Source: Marinimicrobium sp050113635 (GTDB lineage Bacteria > Pseudomonadota > Gammaproteobacteria > Pseudomonadales > Cellvibrionaceae). From it: 64,000 nt of DNA. The stretch's first letter is position 1; each line of letters starts with the position of its first letter. Location of the stretch: positions 8,308-72,307 of the forward strand of contig NZ_JBNJLT010000009.1 of assembly GCF_050113635.1 (NCBI RefSeq). The letters run 5' to 3'. Below, in pieces: positions 44,007 through 52,234 of this stretch. Below the pieces are notes generated by a model. It saw only the letters and a list, made by a program, of their open reading frames with translations. It was not told where the DNA came from and did not search any database. The position numbers and the translations under genes are program-made.

Positions 44007-45632
44007 ATGGCAACTTTGAATATTGCGCTGGCCCAGATCAATCCTCTGGTGGGCGACATTCCCGGCAACACCGACAGGATTTTGACCGAGGCCAGCCGAG
44101 CCGAAGCGGCAGGCGCGGATGCGATCCTGTTTCCCGAATTGACGTTGTCCGGTTATCCACCGGAAGACCTGCTCTTGCGGCCCAGCCTTTCTCTGCGTAT
44201 AGACCGGGCTCTCGACCGGCTGCAGCAGGCCGGACTGGGCATTACGATAATACTGGGGTACCCCCGGGTGGTAGCTGGCCGGGTGTTCAACATGGCGGGT
44301 GTTATCCGCCGTGGCGAGTTGATTTGTGAATACGCCAAACAATGCCTGCCAAACTATCAGGTGTTTGACGAGGTTCGCTATTTTGTCCCCGGGGATACCG
44401 CTTGTGTGTTTGACCTCAGCGGAGTGCCGACAGCGCTGACCATTTGCGAGGATATTTGGCATCCGGGGCCCATGGAGCAGGCCCGGGAAGCGGGGGCGAA
44501 GTTGATGCTGAACTTGAACGCATCACCCTTCCACCGCGGCAAGCCCATGGAGCGGGAGCAGTTGCTGGCCGAGCGTGCCCGGCAAGGTGATATGCCCATT
44601 GTCTACGTGAACCAGATAGGTGGGCAGGACGAGCTGGTGTTTGATGGCGGCTCCGTGGCGGTTAATCGAGAAGGGAGGTTGTGCCGACGCCTGCCCGCCT
44701 GGGAGGAGGCCGTGGAGCATTTGCAGTTGCAGTGGTGCGAAAGCACGCTCGATCTAGCCCCTCAAGCGCTGGCACCTGCCCAGGAGGACCTGGAGTCGGT
44801 CTATCAGGCGTTGGTGACGGGAACGCGTGATTACGTGAATAAAAACGGTTTCAAAGGGGTCGTGCTGGGGTTGTCCGGTGGTATCGACTCGGCGTTGACG
44901 CTGGCGGTGGCCGTGGACGCTTTGGGCGCGGAACGGGTGACAGCCATTATGATGCCATTTCGCTACACCTCTGAAATGAGCCGCACGGATGCGGCCGATC
45001 AGGCTCAGAGAATGGGTGTGCAGTACCACTCCTTGAGCATTGAGCCGATGTACGAATCATTTATGTCGACTCTTGGGCCGGTGTTTGAGGGTTGCCCTCG
45101 GGATATTACCGAGGAAAATCTTCAAGCCCGCTGTCGCGGGGTGTTGCTGATGGCGTGGTCCAACAAAAAAGGGGACCTTGTCCTGACCACGGGTAATAAG
45201 AGTGAGTTGGCGGTCGGTTATTCCACGTTATACGGGGACATGGCGGGGGGCTTTGATGTTCTGAAGGATGTGCCTAAAACCCTGGTGTTCCAATTGGCAC
45301 GACACCGTAACCTCCGGTCAGAGGTTATTCCGCCGAATGTGATTACCCGCCCGCCCTCGGCAGAGCTGGCGCCTGACCAGAAAGACGAGGACAGTCTGCC
45401 GCCGTACGATCAACTGGACCAGATACTGGCCCTCTACGTGGAGCAAGATTGCAGCGCAGAGGCGATTATCGCGCGGGGCTTTCCCCGTTCAGATGTCGAG
45501 CGAGTGCTTCGATTGGTGGATCTCAACGAATACAAACGTCGTCAGGCCCCGGTCGGGGTTCGGATTACGCAGAGAGGGTTTGGGCGGGACCGCCGTTACC
45601 CCATTACGTCCGGGTGGCGGGCTGGCGAGTAG
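44007..45632 (+). CDS. nadE: Glutamine-dependent NAD+ synthetase
   Basis: A 541-residue two-domain enzyme for the last step of NAD synthesis. The N-terminal nitrilase-type glutaminase has Glu in LFPELTLSGYPPEDLLLR, Lys in EYAKQCLPNYQVFDE and the nucleophile Cys in LTICEDIWHPGP. The C-terminal synthetase has the P-loop LSGGIDSALTLAVAVDALG and TTGNKSELAVGYSTLYGD. The start is ATG 44007; the upstream open frame (43917) overlaps pilS control DNA. It is divergent from pilS and converges on bamD. Confidence 0.96.
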   Translation: MATLNIALAQINPLVGDIPGNTDRILTEASRAEAAGADAILFPELTLSGYPPEDLLLRPSLSLRIDRALDRLQQAGLGITIILGYPRVVAGRVFNMAGVIRRGELICEYAKQCLPNYQVFDEVRYFVPGDTACVFDLSGVPTALTICEDIWHPGPMEQAREAGAKLMLNLNASPFHRGKPMEREQLLAERARQGDMPIVYVNQIGGQDELVFDGGSVAVNREGRLCRRLPAWEEAVEHLQLQWCESTLDLAPQALAPAQEDLESVYQALVTGTRDYVNKNGFKGVVLGLSGGIDSALTLAVAVDALGAERVTAIMMPFRYTSEMSRTDAADQAQRMGVQYHSLSIEPMYESFMSTLGPVFEGCPRDITEENLQARCRGVLLMAWSNKKGDLVLTTGNKSELAVGYSTLYGDMAGGFDVLKDVPKTLVFQLARHRNLRSEVIPPNVITRPPSAELAPDQKDEDSLPPYDQLDQILALYVEQDCSAEAIIARGFPRSDVERVLRLVDLNEYKRRQAPVGVRITQRGFGRDRRYPITSGWRAGE

Positions 45633-45645
45633 CGAGAGCAAACAA

Positions 45646-45667
45646 CGGGGCCACGTTGGCGGCCCCG
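45646..45667. terminator. Stem-loop between convergent nadE and bamD
   Basis: CGGGGCC (45646-45652) pairs with GGCCCCG (45661-45667) around an eight-base loop. There is no T-run on either side, so termination may be weak or need Rho. Confidence 0.45.
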
Positions 45668-45673
45668 ACACAG

Positions 45674-46600
45674 TTAGGCGTCGCGAGGCGGTGGCGGCAC
45701 ATCCTGATATTCCGGGTTGTACCGCTCACGGCTGTCAAAACCAGGCGGCTCGCCCTTATCGAACAGTCCAAAGGTCGCCAGACTGATCCAGCTGCGCTCG
45801 CCTGAGTCCGCTGCGTATTGGTAGTCAAACGTCCCGTTGCTGTTCAGAGCAGGGTGATCGGGGTAATTCAGCTTCAATATTTCCAGCATCTGATTCGACA
45901 GTTCCGGCATGTCCAGCAAATGGTAGCCCTGGACCATCACCGCCAGTGCATCCGGCATCGCGGGTGATGAGTTGAAATTCTCCAGCACATAGCGGCCCCG
46001 GTTAGTGGCCGCGACGTAGGCGCCGCGCTTGAAGTAGTAGTTGGCGACGTGAATTTCGTAGCGGGCCAGCAGGTTGCGCAGGTACAGCATGCGCCGCTTG
46101 GCATCGGAGGCGTAGATGCTGTCTGGATAGCGGCTGAGCAACTGGGCAAAATGATCCAGGGATTCGCGGGCCGCCCCCGGATCGCGCTGCGTCAGGTCGG
46201 TGGGCAGAACCCGTTCAAACATGCCCCGTCCTTCGGTGAACGAGCTTAGCCCCTTCATGTAGTAGGCATAATCCACATTGCGATGTTGTGGATGCAGGCG
46301 GATAAAACGGTCAGCGGTGGCGGACACCATGGCGGCGTCGCCGGAGCGGAAGTACGCGTAGATCAGCTCCAGTTGGGCCTGTTCGGCGTAGGTGCCAAAC
46401 GGGAAGTTCTCCTCCAGCGCCTGCAGGTTGCTAATGGCCGTTTCCCACTGGCTGCGACGCATTTGTGATTGCGCGGCGTCATAAAGGTCGGCCTCGCTGG
46501 TATACTCCGGTTCCCGGTCTTTATTGGCGCAGGCGGACAGGAAAAGGATCAGGCCGCCGAGCAGCAGGACTTGCAGGATACGCATAAGGTTAGGACTCAT
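45674..46600 (-). CDS. bamD: Outer-membrane assembly lipoprotein BamD
   Basis: A 308-residue periplasmic lipoprotein of the BAM complex that inserts beta-barrels, including the TonB receptors of this window. Signal with lipobox LSAC, then TPR-type helical repeats (YDAAQSQMRRSQWETAISNL, FPFGTYAEQAQLELIYAYFR, VDYAYYMKGLSSF) as in BamD/ComL. ATG 46600 is used, with ATG 46585 an equally good alternative; neither has a strong ribosome site. It is divergent from rluD, the arrangement kept in Pseudomonas and Escherichia. The C-terminal tail is longer than in Escherichia coli. Confidence 0.95.
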   Translation of the reverse strand: MSPNLMRILQVLLLGGLILFLSACANKDREPEYTSEADLYDAAQSQMRRSQWETAISNLQALEENFPFGTYAEQAQLELIYAYFRSGDAAMVSATADRFIRLHPQHRNVDYAYYMKGLSSFTEGRGMFERVLPTDLTQRDPGAARESLDHFAQLLSRYPDSIYASDAKRRMLYLRNLLARYEIHVANYYFKRGAYVAATNRGRYVLENFNSSPAMPDALAVMVQGYHLLDMPELSNQMLEILKLNYPDHPALNSNGTFDYQYAADSGERSWISLATFGLFDKGEPPGFDSRERYNPEYQDVPPPPRDA

Positions 46601-46705
46601 TAACACAGTTCAATTGACAGCCAACTATTAAAACACACCGCGTGCGGATACCAAAGCGCCCTCAAGGGGCCCCGAGGGGCGCACGCTTGGAGGAATACGC
46701 AACTC

Positions 46706-47653
46706 ATGGCGGACTTATTGCAACAAAGCGCCCGTGTACCCGCTGATATGAGCGGCATGCGCTTCGACCAGGCCGCGTCCGGGTTGTTCCCGACGTTTTC
46801 GCGGGCTCGGCTGCAAGCCTGGATTCGCGATGGGCAGCTCACCCTCAATGGTCGCCAGGCCAAGGCCAAGGATCGTCTGCTCGGCGGTGAAGAATTGCGG
46901 CTGGAGGCTGAACTTGAGCCGCAGGGCGACTGGGAGCCAGAGGCCATTGCGCTGGATATTGTCTACGAAGACGAAGATTTGCTGGTCATCAATAAACCGG
47001 CTGGTCTGGTTGTGCATCCGGCAGCAGGCAATCGCTCGGGCACCTTGCTCAACGCGCTGTTGCATCACTGCCCGGGGCTGGAGAACTTACCTCGTGGGGG
47101 GATCGTGCATCGGCTCGATAAAGACACCACTGGACTGATGGTGGTGGCCAAAACCCTCGGCGCTCACGCCGACCTGATTGAGCAATTGCAGGAGCGTACG
47201 GTTAGCCGCGAATACGAGGCGGTGGCGATTGGTACTATGACAGGCGGTGGCACGGTCAATGCCCGTATCGGTCGCCATCCGCGCCAGCGCACGCAAATGG
47301 CCGTTGTCGAAACCGGCGGGAGATCCGCCGTGACGCATTACCGGCTGGTCGAACGGTTTGCGGCGCACACCCATATCCGTGTAAAGCTCGAAACGGGCCG
47401 AACCCACCAGATTCGGGTTCATATGGCGCATGTTCGTCATCCACTGGTAGGGGATGCCACCTATGGAGGGCGCTTTAAAATCCCCAAGGGCGCCAGCGAT
47501 ACCTTGATTGAAGCGCTGAAGCGTTTTCCGCGTCAGGCGTTGCACGCGGCGACACTGGGGCTGGAGCACCCGGCCAGCGGGGATTATTGCGAGTGGTCGG
47601 TCCCTCTGCCCGAGGATTTTCAGCAACTGTTGGCCACCTTGCGAGCCGGGTGA
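46706..47653 (+). CDS. rluD: 23S rRNA pseudouridine synthase RluD
   Basis: A 315-residue enzyme that makes pseudouridines in helix 69 of 23S rRNA (1911/1915/1917 in Escherichia coli numbering). The N-terminal S4-like RNA-binding domain has LQAWIRDGQLTLNG, and the catalytic motif is HRLDKDTTGLMVVAKT with the active Asp. LETGRTHQIRVHMAHVRHPLVGD is the uridine-pocket motif. pgeF follows 54 bases later, the usual pair. Confidence 0.95.
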   Translation: MADLLQQSARVPADMSGMRFDQAASGLFPTFSRARLQAWIRDGQLTLNGRQAKAKDRLLGGEELRLEAELEPQGDWEPEAIALDIVYEDEDLLVINKPAGLVVHPAAGNRSGTLLNALLHHCPGLENLPRGGIVHRLDKDTTGLMVVAKTLGAHADLIEQLQERTVSREYEAVAIGTMTGGGTVNARIGRHPRQRTQMAVVETGGRSAVTHYRLVERFAAHTHIRVKLETGRTHQIRVHMAHVRHPLVGDATYGGRFKIPKGASDTLIEALKRFPRQALHAATLGLEHPASGDYCEWSVPLPEDFQQLLATLRAG

Positions 47654-47707
47654 TTGAATCCGGGGGGCGGTGGCCTTTCCTGAGTGCGTAAAATAGAAGG
47701 AGATATC

Positions 47708-48499
47708 ATGTCCGGTTCTCATCTGATCTCCCCCGACTGGCCAGCCCCGTCATGTGTGAGCGCTGTTATAACCACCCGGGAAGGGGGGGTGAGCCAAGAG
47801 CCCTGGGCGTCATGGAATCTCGCCGGGCATGTGGGCGACCGGCCGGAGGCTGTCGCGGAAAACCGGAGGCGGCTCCAGGAGGCGCTCGCCTTGCCACACC
47901 CTCCGCAGTGGCTCGAACAGATTCACGGCACTTCTATTGTCGAGGCGAGTGTTGTAGATGCTGGTCTTGCAGAAGCGGGCGCTGCGGGGCGGGTATTAAC
48001 GGCTGATGGCTGCCATACCCGCCAGCCAGGGTTGGCCTGCGCCGTATTGACCGCCGACTGCCTCCCAGTCTTGTTTTGTAATAAAAAGGGAACCCATGTG
48101 GCCGCTGTGCATGCCGGCTGGAGAGGGTTGGCCAAAGGCATACTGGCCTCGGCGGTGGCACGTTTTCAAGAACCCTCGGCGGAGTTAATGGCCTACCTTG
48201 GGCCGGCGCTTTCCCAGCCACATTTCGAAGTGGGCGTGGAGGTACTGGAAGCCTTCTTCGAAAGTGCCCGCAATGAGGTGCACAATGAGGCGATTGCCAG
48301 CGCTTTTCAGCCCGGAGGTCGACCACTGCACTTTCAGGCCGATTTGTTCGCGCTCGCCCGAGCGGAGCTGGCGGCTCTGGGCGTCACCTCAGTGTATGGG
48401 GGCCATGAGTGTACCTTTATCGATAAGGCGCGTTTCTACTCCTACCGTCGCGACGGCACCACCGGGCGTATGGCCAGCTTGATCTGGATCAACCCCTGA
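47708..48499 (+). CDS. pgeF: Peptidoglycan editing factor PgeF (YfiH/laccase-domain protein)
   Basis: A 263-residue protein of the DUF152 (YfiH) family. AAGGAG lies 6 bases before ATG 47708; the GTG at 47684 is upstream of that site. The metal site motifs are HAGWRGLAKGI, TADCLPVLF and GGHECTFID. The family was first called a multicopper polyphenol oxidase; in Escherichia coli PgeF prevents misincorporation of serine in peptidoglycan stems. It lies between rluD and clpB as in many gammaproteobacteria. Confidence 0.92.
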   Translation: MSGSHLISPDWPAPSCVSAVITTREGGVSQEPWASWNLAGHVGDRPEAVAENRRRLQEALALPHPPQWLEQIHGTSIVEASVVDAGLAEAGAAGRVLTADGCHTRQPGLACAVLTADCLPVLFCNKKGTHVAAVHAGWRGLAKGILASAVARFQEPSAELMAYLGPALSQPHFEVGVEVLEAFFESARNEVHNEAIASAFQPGGRPLHFQADLFALARAELAALGVTSVYGGHECTFIDKARFYSYRRDGTTGRMASLIWINP

Positions 48500-48531
48500 C
48501 GCATTGAACGCTTTTCCCGAAGTGCTCCCGA

Positions 48532-48559
48532 CTTGCTTTTTTTCCGACTGCCCCCATTT
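48532..48559 (+). promoter_or_regulatory. Sigma-32-like heat-shock promoter of clpB
   Basis: CTTGCTT (48532-48538), 13-base gap, CCCCATTT (48552-48559). This fits the sigma-32 pattern CTTGAAA-N11-16-CCCCATnT with an exact -10 element and CTTG at -35. It lies 49 bases before the clpB start. Confidence 0.8.
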
Positions 48560-48608
48560 TTTGACCATACTGTACGAAACAGCCCGGTAACAAGTTGAGG
48601 CAATAGAC

Positions 48609-51254
48609 ATGCGAATTGATCGACTCACCAATCAACTGCAAACGGCCCTGTCCGATGCCCAGTCACTCGCGGTGGGGCGGGACCACAGTCAACTGGAAAC
48701 TTTTCACCTGCTTCAGGCCCTGTTGGATCAGCAGGGTGGAACGGCGCGCTCATTGCTGGCTCAGTCCGGTTTTAATATGACCGGACTGCGCAACGAGCTG
48801 GCGAAGAAGCTCGAAAACCTGCCCAAAGTACAAAACCCGACCGGGGATGTGAGTATGTCCCAGGAGTTGGGACGTTTGTTGAACCTGGCCGACCGGCGGG
48901 CTCAGAAAGCGGGCGACAAATTTGTGTCCAGTGAATCAGTGCTGTTGGCAGCCATGCTCGATGGCGAAAGCCAGTTGGGTGCATTGCTGAAATCGTTCGG
49001 TGATGCCAAAAGCCTGGAGCAGACTGTGGAGAAAGTACGTGGCGGTGAAACCGTCGATAATGTCGACGCCGAAGGGAATCGTCAGGCGCTGGAAAAGTAC
49101 ACGCTTGATCTGACGGCTCGAGCCGAAGCGGGCAAGCTCGACCCGGTGATTGGCCGGGACGACGAAATCCGGCGCACGATTCAGGTGCTGCAACGTCGCA
49201 CCAAAAACAACCCGGTGCTGATCGGCGAGCCCGGCGTGGGGAAAACCGCCATTGTGGAAGGTCTGGCGCAGCGCATTGTCAATGGCGAGGTGCCCGAAGG
49301 CTTGAAAAACAAACGCCTACTGTCTCTCGATTTGGGTAGTCTGCTGGCAGGCGCCAAGTTCCGAGGTGAGTTCGAGGAACGTTTGAAGGCGGTCCTTAAG
49401 GAACTCTCCAAGGAAGAAGGACAAGTCATCCTGTTTGTCGACGAACTGCACACCATGGTCGGAGCGGGAAAAGCGGAAGGCGCCATGGACGCGGGGAACA
49501 TGCTCAAACCGGCCCTGGCGCGAGGAGAGCTGCACTGCGTGGGCGCCACGACTCTCGACGAGTATCGACAGTTTATCGAAAAGGACGCGGCGCTGGAGCG
49601 GCGCTTCCAGAAAGTGCTGGTGGACGAGCCGAGCGAAACCGACACTATTGCCATCCTGCGGGGCCTTAAAGAGCGGTACGAGGTACACCACGGTGTGGAT
49701 ATTACCGACTCAGCCATTATCGCCGCCGCCAAATTGTCGCAGCGGTATATTACTGACCGGCAATTGCCGGATAAGGCGATTGATCTGATCGATGAAGCGG
49801 CCAGCCGTATTCGTATGGAAATTGACTCCAAACCCGAGGAAATGGACCGGTTGGAGCGTCGGCTGATCCAGCTCAAGATCGAGCGTGAAGCGGTGAAAAA
49901 AGACGACGATGATTCCAGCCGCAAGCACCTGGAAAAAATCGAGCAGGATATTGATCGACTTGAACGAGAGTATGCAGACCTCGACGAAGTGTGGCGGGCC
50001 GAGAAAGCGGCGTTACAAGGGACGCATGAGATTAAAAGCAACCTAGAGCAAGCAAGGCTGGATATGGAAGCCGCGCGGCGGGCCGGCGATCTGGGACGCA
50101 TGTCCGAGATCCAGTACGGCATTATCCCAGAGCTGGAAAAGCAGCTCGATATGGCCAGCCAGGTCGAGATGATGGAGATGAAACTACTGCGCAACCGGGT
50201 CACTGATGAGGAAATTGCTGAGGTCGTGTCCAAATGGACAGGCATCCCGGTCTCCAAAATGCTCGAAGGGGAGCGGGAAAAACTGCTGCGAATGGAAGAG
50301 GCTCTGCACCGTCGTGTGATTGGGCAAGATGAAGCGGTGGTGGCCGTGGCCAATGCGGTTCGCCGTTCGCGCGCCGGTTTGTCCGACCCGAATCGCCCCA
50401 ATGGCTCTTTCCTGTTTTTGGGGCCGACTGGCGTGGGTAAGACCGAGCTGTGTAAGTCTCTGGCCGAATTTCTGTTCGATAGCCAGGACGCGATGGTGCG
50501 TATCGATATGTCGGAATTTATGGAGAAGCACTCGGTCGCGCGGTTGATCGGGGCGCCTCCGGGTTACGTGGGTTATGAGGAAGGCGGTTACCTCACCGAA
50601 GCGGTGCGTCGACGCCCTTATTCGGTACTGCTGCTGGATGAAGTGGAGAAAGCCCATCCGGACGTGTTTAATATTCTGCTACAAGTGCTGGAAGACGGCC
50701 GCCTGACCGATGGGCAGGGGCGCACGGTGGATTTCCGCAATACCGTGGTGGTGATGACCTCCAACCTGGGCTCTGATCGCATTCAGGATCTGGCCAATGA
50801 CCGATCCTACGACACCGTCAGTTTCGATGGCGCCCAGGAAGCGGACTCTCTCTCCAATGAAAACCGGTACCAGGCAATGAAAGAGGCGGTCATGGAAGTG
50901 GTCAGCCATCATTTCCGGCCCGAATTCATTAACCGGGTGGATGAAGTGGTCGTGTTTCATCCGTTGGGCAAGGCGCAAATTCGTGGCATTGCCGATATTC
51001 AGCTCGATCAACTGCGCAAGCGTCTGGCGGAGCGGGAGCTTACTCTGAGCCTCGATGATGCAGTGATCGACAAACTGGCGGAAACCGGTTTTGATCCGGT
51101 CTATGGCGCAAGGCCGCTCAAGCGCGCGATACAGCAGGAAATAGAGAATCCGTTGGCGCAGGACATTCTGCAGGGAACCTTTGCTCCCGGCGACAACATC
51201 CACGGTGTGCTCAACGGGGATCGCATCACCTTTAAAAAGCGAGCGTTGCACTAA
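48609..51254 (+). CDS. clpB: ATP-dependent disaggregase ClpB
   Basis: An 881-residue Hsp100 chaperone that rescues aggregated proteins together with DnaK. Clp_N domain at 1-145, first AAA+ ring with Walker A GEPGVGKT (206-213) and Walker B FVDELHTMVG, the middle coiled-coil domain (about 405-530, ERRLIQLKIEREAV...) that contacts DnaK, and second AAA+ with GPTGVGKT (605-612) and LLLDEVEKAHPDVFN. The pore loop GYVGYEEGGYLTE is present. It is about 20 residues longer than Escherichia coli ClpB, explained by an insertion after MTSNLGSDRIQ (DLANDRSYDTVSFDGAQEAD). It is preceded by a heat-shock promoter. Confidence 0.97.
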   Translation: MRIDRLTNQLQTALSDAQSLAVGRDHSQLETFHLLQALLDQQGGTARSLLAQSGFNMTGLRNELAKKLENLPKVQNPTGDVSMSQELGRLLNLADRRAQKAGDKFVSSESVLLAAMLDGESQLGALLKSFGDAKSLEQTVEKVRGGETVDNVDAEGNRQALEKYTLDLTARAEAGKLDPVIGRDDEIRRTIQVLQRRTKNNPVLIGEPGVGKTAIVEGLAQRIVNGEVPEGLKNKRLLSLDLGSLLAGAKFRGEFEERLKAVLKELSKEEGQVILFVDELHTMVGAGKAEGAMDAGNMLKPALARGELHCVGATTLDEYRQFIEKDAALERRFQKVLVDEPSETDTIAILRGLKERYEVHHGVDITDSAIIAAAKLSQRYITDRQLPDKAIDLIDEAASRIRMEIDSKPEEMDRLERRLIQLKIEREAVKKDDDDSSRKHLEKIEQDIDRLEREYADLDEVWRAEKAALQGTHEIKSNLEQARLDMEAARRAGDLGRMSEIQYGIIPELEKQLDMASQVEMMEMKLLRNRVTDEEIAEVVSKWTGIPVSKMLEGEREKLLRMEEALHRRVIGQDEAVVAVANAVRRSRAGLSDPNRPNGSFLFLGPTGVGKTELCKSLAEFLFDSQDAMVRIDMSEFMEKHSVARLIGAPPGYVGYEEGGYLTEAVRRRPYSVLLLDEVEKAHPDVFNILLQVLEDGRLTDGQGRTVDFRNTVVVMTSNLGSDRIQDLANDRSYDTVSFDGAQEADSLSNENRYQAMKEAVMEVVSHHFRPEFINRVDEVVVFHPLGKAQIRGIADIQLDQLRKRLAERELTLSLDDAVIDKLAETGFDPVYGARPLKRAIQQEIENPLAQDILQGTFAPGDNIHGVLNGDRITFKKRALH

Positions 51255-51281
51255 GCGGTGGGATGGGCCACGCTGGAGAAT

Positions 51282-51731
51282 CTAACAGTTCTCGGCGATG
51301 AGTTGCCGGGCGGTGGCTGTGCGTTCGGACACCTCTTCCTGATTCAGGAAGCGGGGCTCGCCGTTGTCGTCCTGCACAGCGATTCGCCCGCCGCGCTCGA
51401 GAATGGTGAGGTTTTCCCGGGCCTGCGAGCACGCTTGCTGCTGATTCTCTGGTTGAGAAGGCTCCCCTTCCGGCTGAGAGTCCCTGTCGCTGGAAAGGGG
51501 ATGGTCGTCGGGGGTTGGAAAGCGCTGTGAGTAGTCTACCGGTTCACTGTGCCCGGTCTTCGGGCGAAGCGCCTCAGCAGGTCGATTTTGAGGCGGATGC
51601 GCCGTAAAGTGCGTGACGCCCTCATCATCTACCCACCGGTAGACCTGTTCGGCCTGGGCGGAGTGGCCCAGGGCTGAAACCATCACCAGTGCCGACGCCA
51701 GTATTGAGGTGGCGAGTCGCTGAGTAACCAT
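51282..51731 (-). CDS. DUF4124 domain-containing secreted protein
   Basis: A 149-residue exported protein from ATG 51731; signal peptide 1-27 (HSAQA). It is followed by QVYRWVDDEGVTHFTAHPP, the DUF4124 signature (xxYKWxDxxGxxHxSxxPP). The rest is polar and probably disordered, with a short C-terminal helical region containing two cysteines (QQACSQAREN, LIAENC). DUF4124 proteins are common periplasmic proteins of unknown function in this group. It converges on clpB with a 27-base gap. Confidence 0.87.
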   Translation of the reverse strand: MVTQRLATSILASALVMVSALGHSAQAEQVYRWVDDEGVTHFTAHPPQNRPAEALRPKTGHSEPVDYSQRFPTPDDHPLSSDRDSQPEGEPSQPENQQQACSQARENLTILERGGRIAVQDDNGEPRFLNQEEVSERTATARQLIAENC

Positions 51732-51752
51732 CGGAAGATCCTCATTGTCCAT

Positions 51753-52234
51753 GAGCTTCCACTATACCGCTCTGGGCCCGGGCGTGAAATGTATAGGGTG
51801 GTGCCAGGGCGGTTTTCCGGCCCAAGTTGTGAGCTTTCGCAAAGTATGCGTCAAGAAATCGGGCCGTGTTTTTACTTGACTTTATCGGCAGTTTTTCGAA
51901 CAATACTCTTTCGCTTGATGGCTTGTAGAGCCAGCCGACAACCTCGGTAACGAACTCTACTCCGGCGGCCGACCCGGCCACCGAACCATCCGCAACCGCG
52001 AAGGCGCGTTAACCTACGCTGCCTGCCCGGAACCCACCCGCAGTTGCTACCCGCGCGGGGACGGTCGGGGAACTCCATACCGTGTTTACGACGATGCACA
52101 GCTCCCGGTCCGTAGGGCGGGCAGGCCGTGGCTTCGTGCTTTGTGGTTGCAGCGACATTGATGTCATGATGACTGATGTTACGAGTAAGACTGATTGACT
52201 CAAACCAATTGAAAACCAATTGAGAGGTTACCCA
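51753..52234. other. Long ilvI leader / intergenic region with a tandem 11-base repeat
   Basis: No confident gene. Small open frames exist on both strands, for example 51742-51981 minus and a plus-strand one opening at 52094, but neither has a ribosome site or family features, and none shows the run of Ile/Val/Leu codons expected of an attenuator peptide. A possible -35 TTGACT lies at about 51875. Just before ilvI, AAACCAATTGA occurs twice head to tail (52202-52212 and 52213-52223); the second copy adjoins the GAGAGG ribosome site. No terminator hairpin with a T-run is visible, so classical attenuation is not supported. Confidence 0.5.

Noticed and set aside
49181..50401. 406-codon open frame antisense to clpB
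   Set aside because: Ser/Arg-rich shadow of a highly expressed gene, no ribosome site or domain.
51283..51302. GAGAA/TTCTC hairpin after clpB as terminator
   Set aside because: Stem of five pairs, no T-run, and it lies within the 3' end of the convergent DUF4124 gene.
51742..51981. 79-codon minus-strand open frame beside the DUF4124 gene
   Set aside because: Overlaps the promoter side of that gene, no ribosome site, no similarity to anything known.
52094..52196. Short plus-strand open frame in the ilvI leader as an attenuator peptide
   Set aside because: No run of Ile/Val/Leu codons, no ribosome site and no downstream terminator/antiterminator pair.
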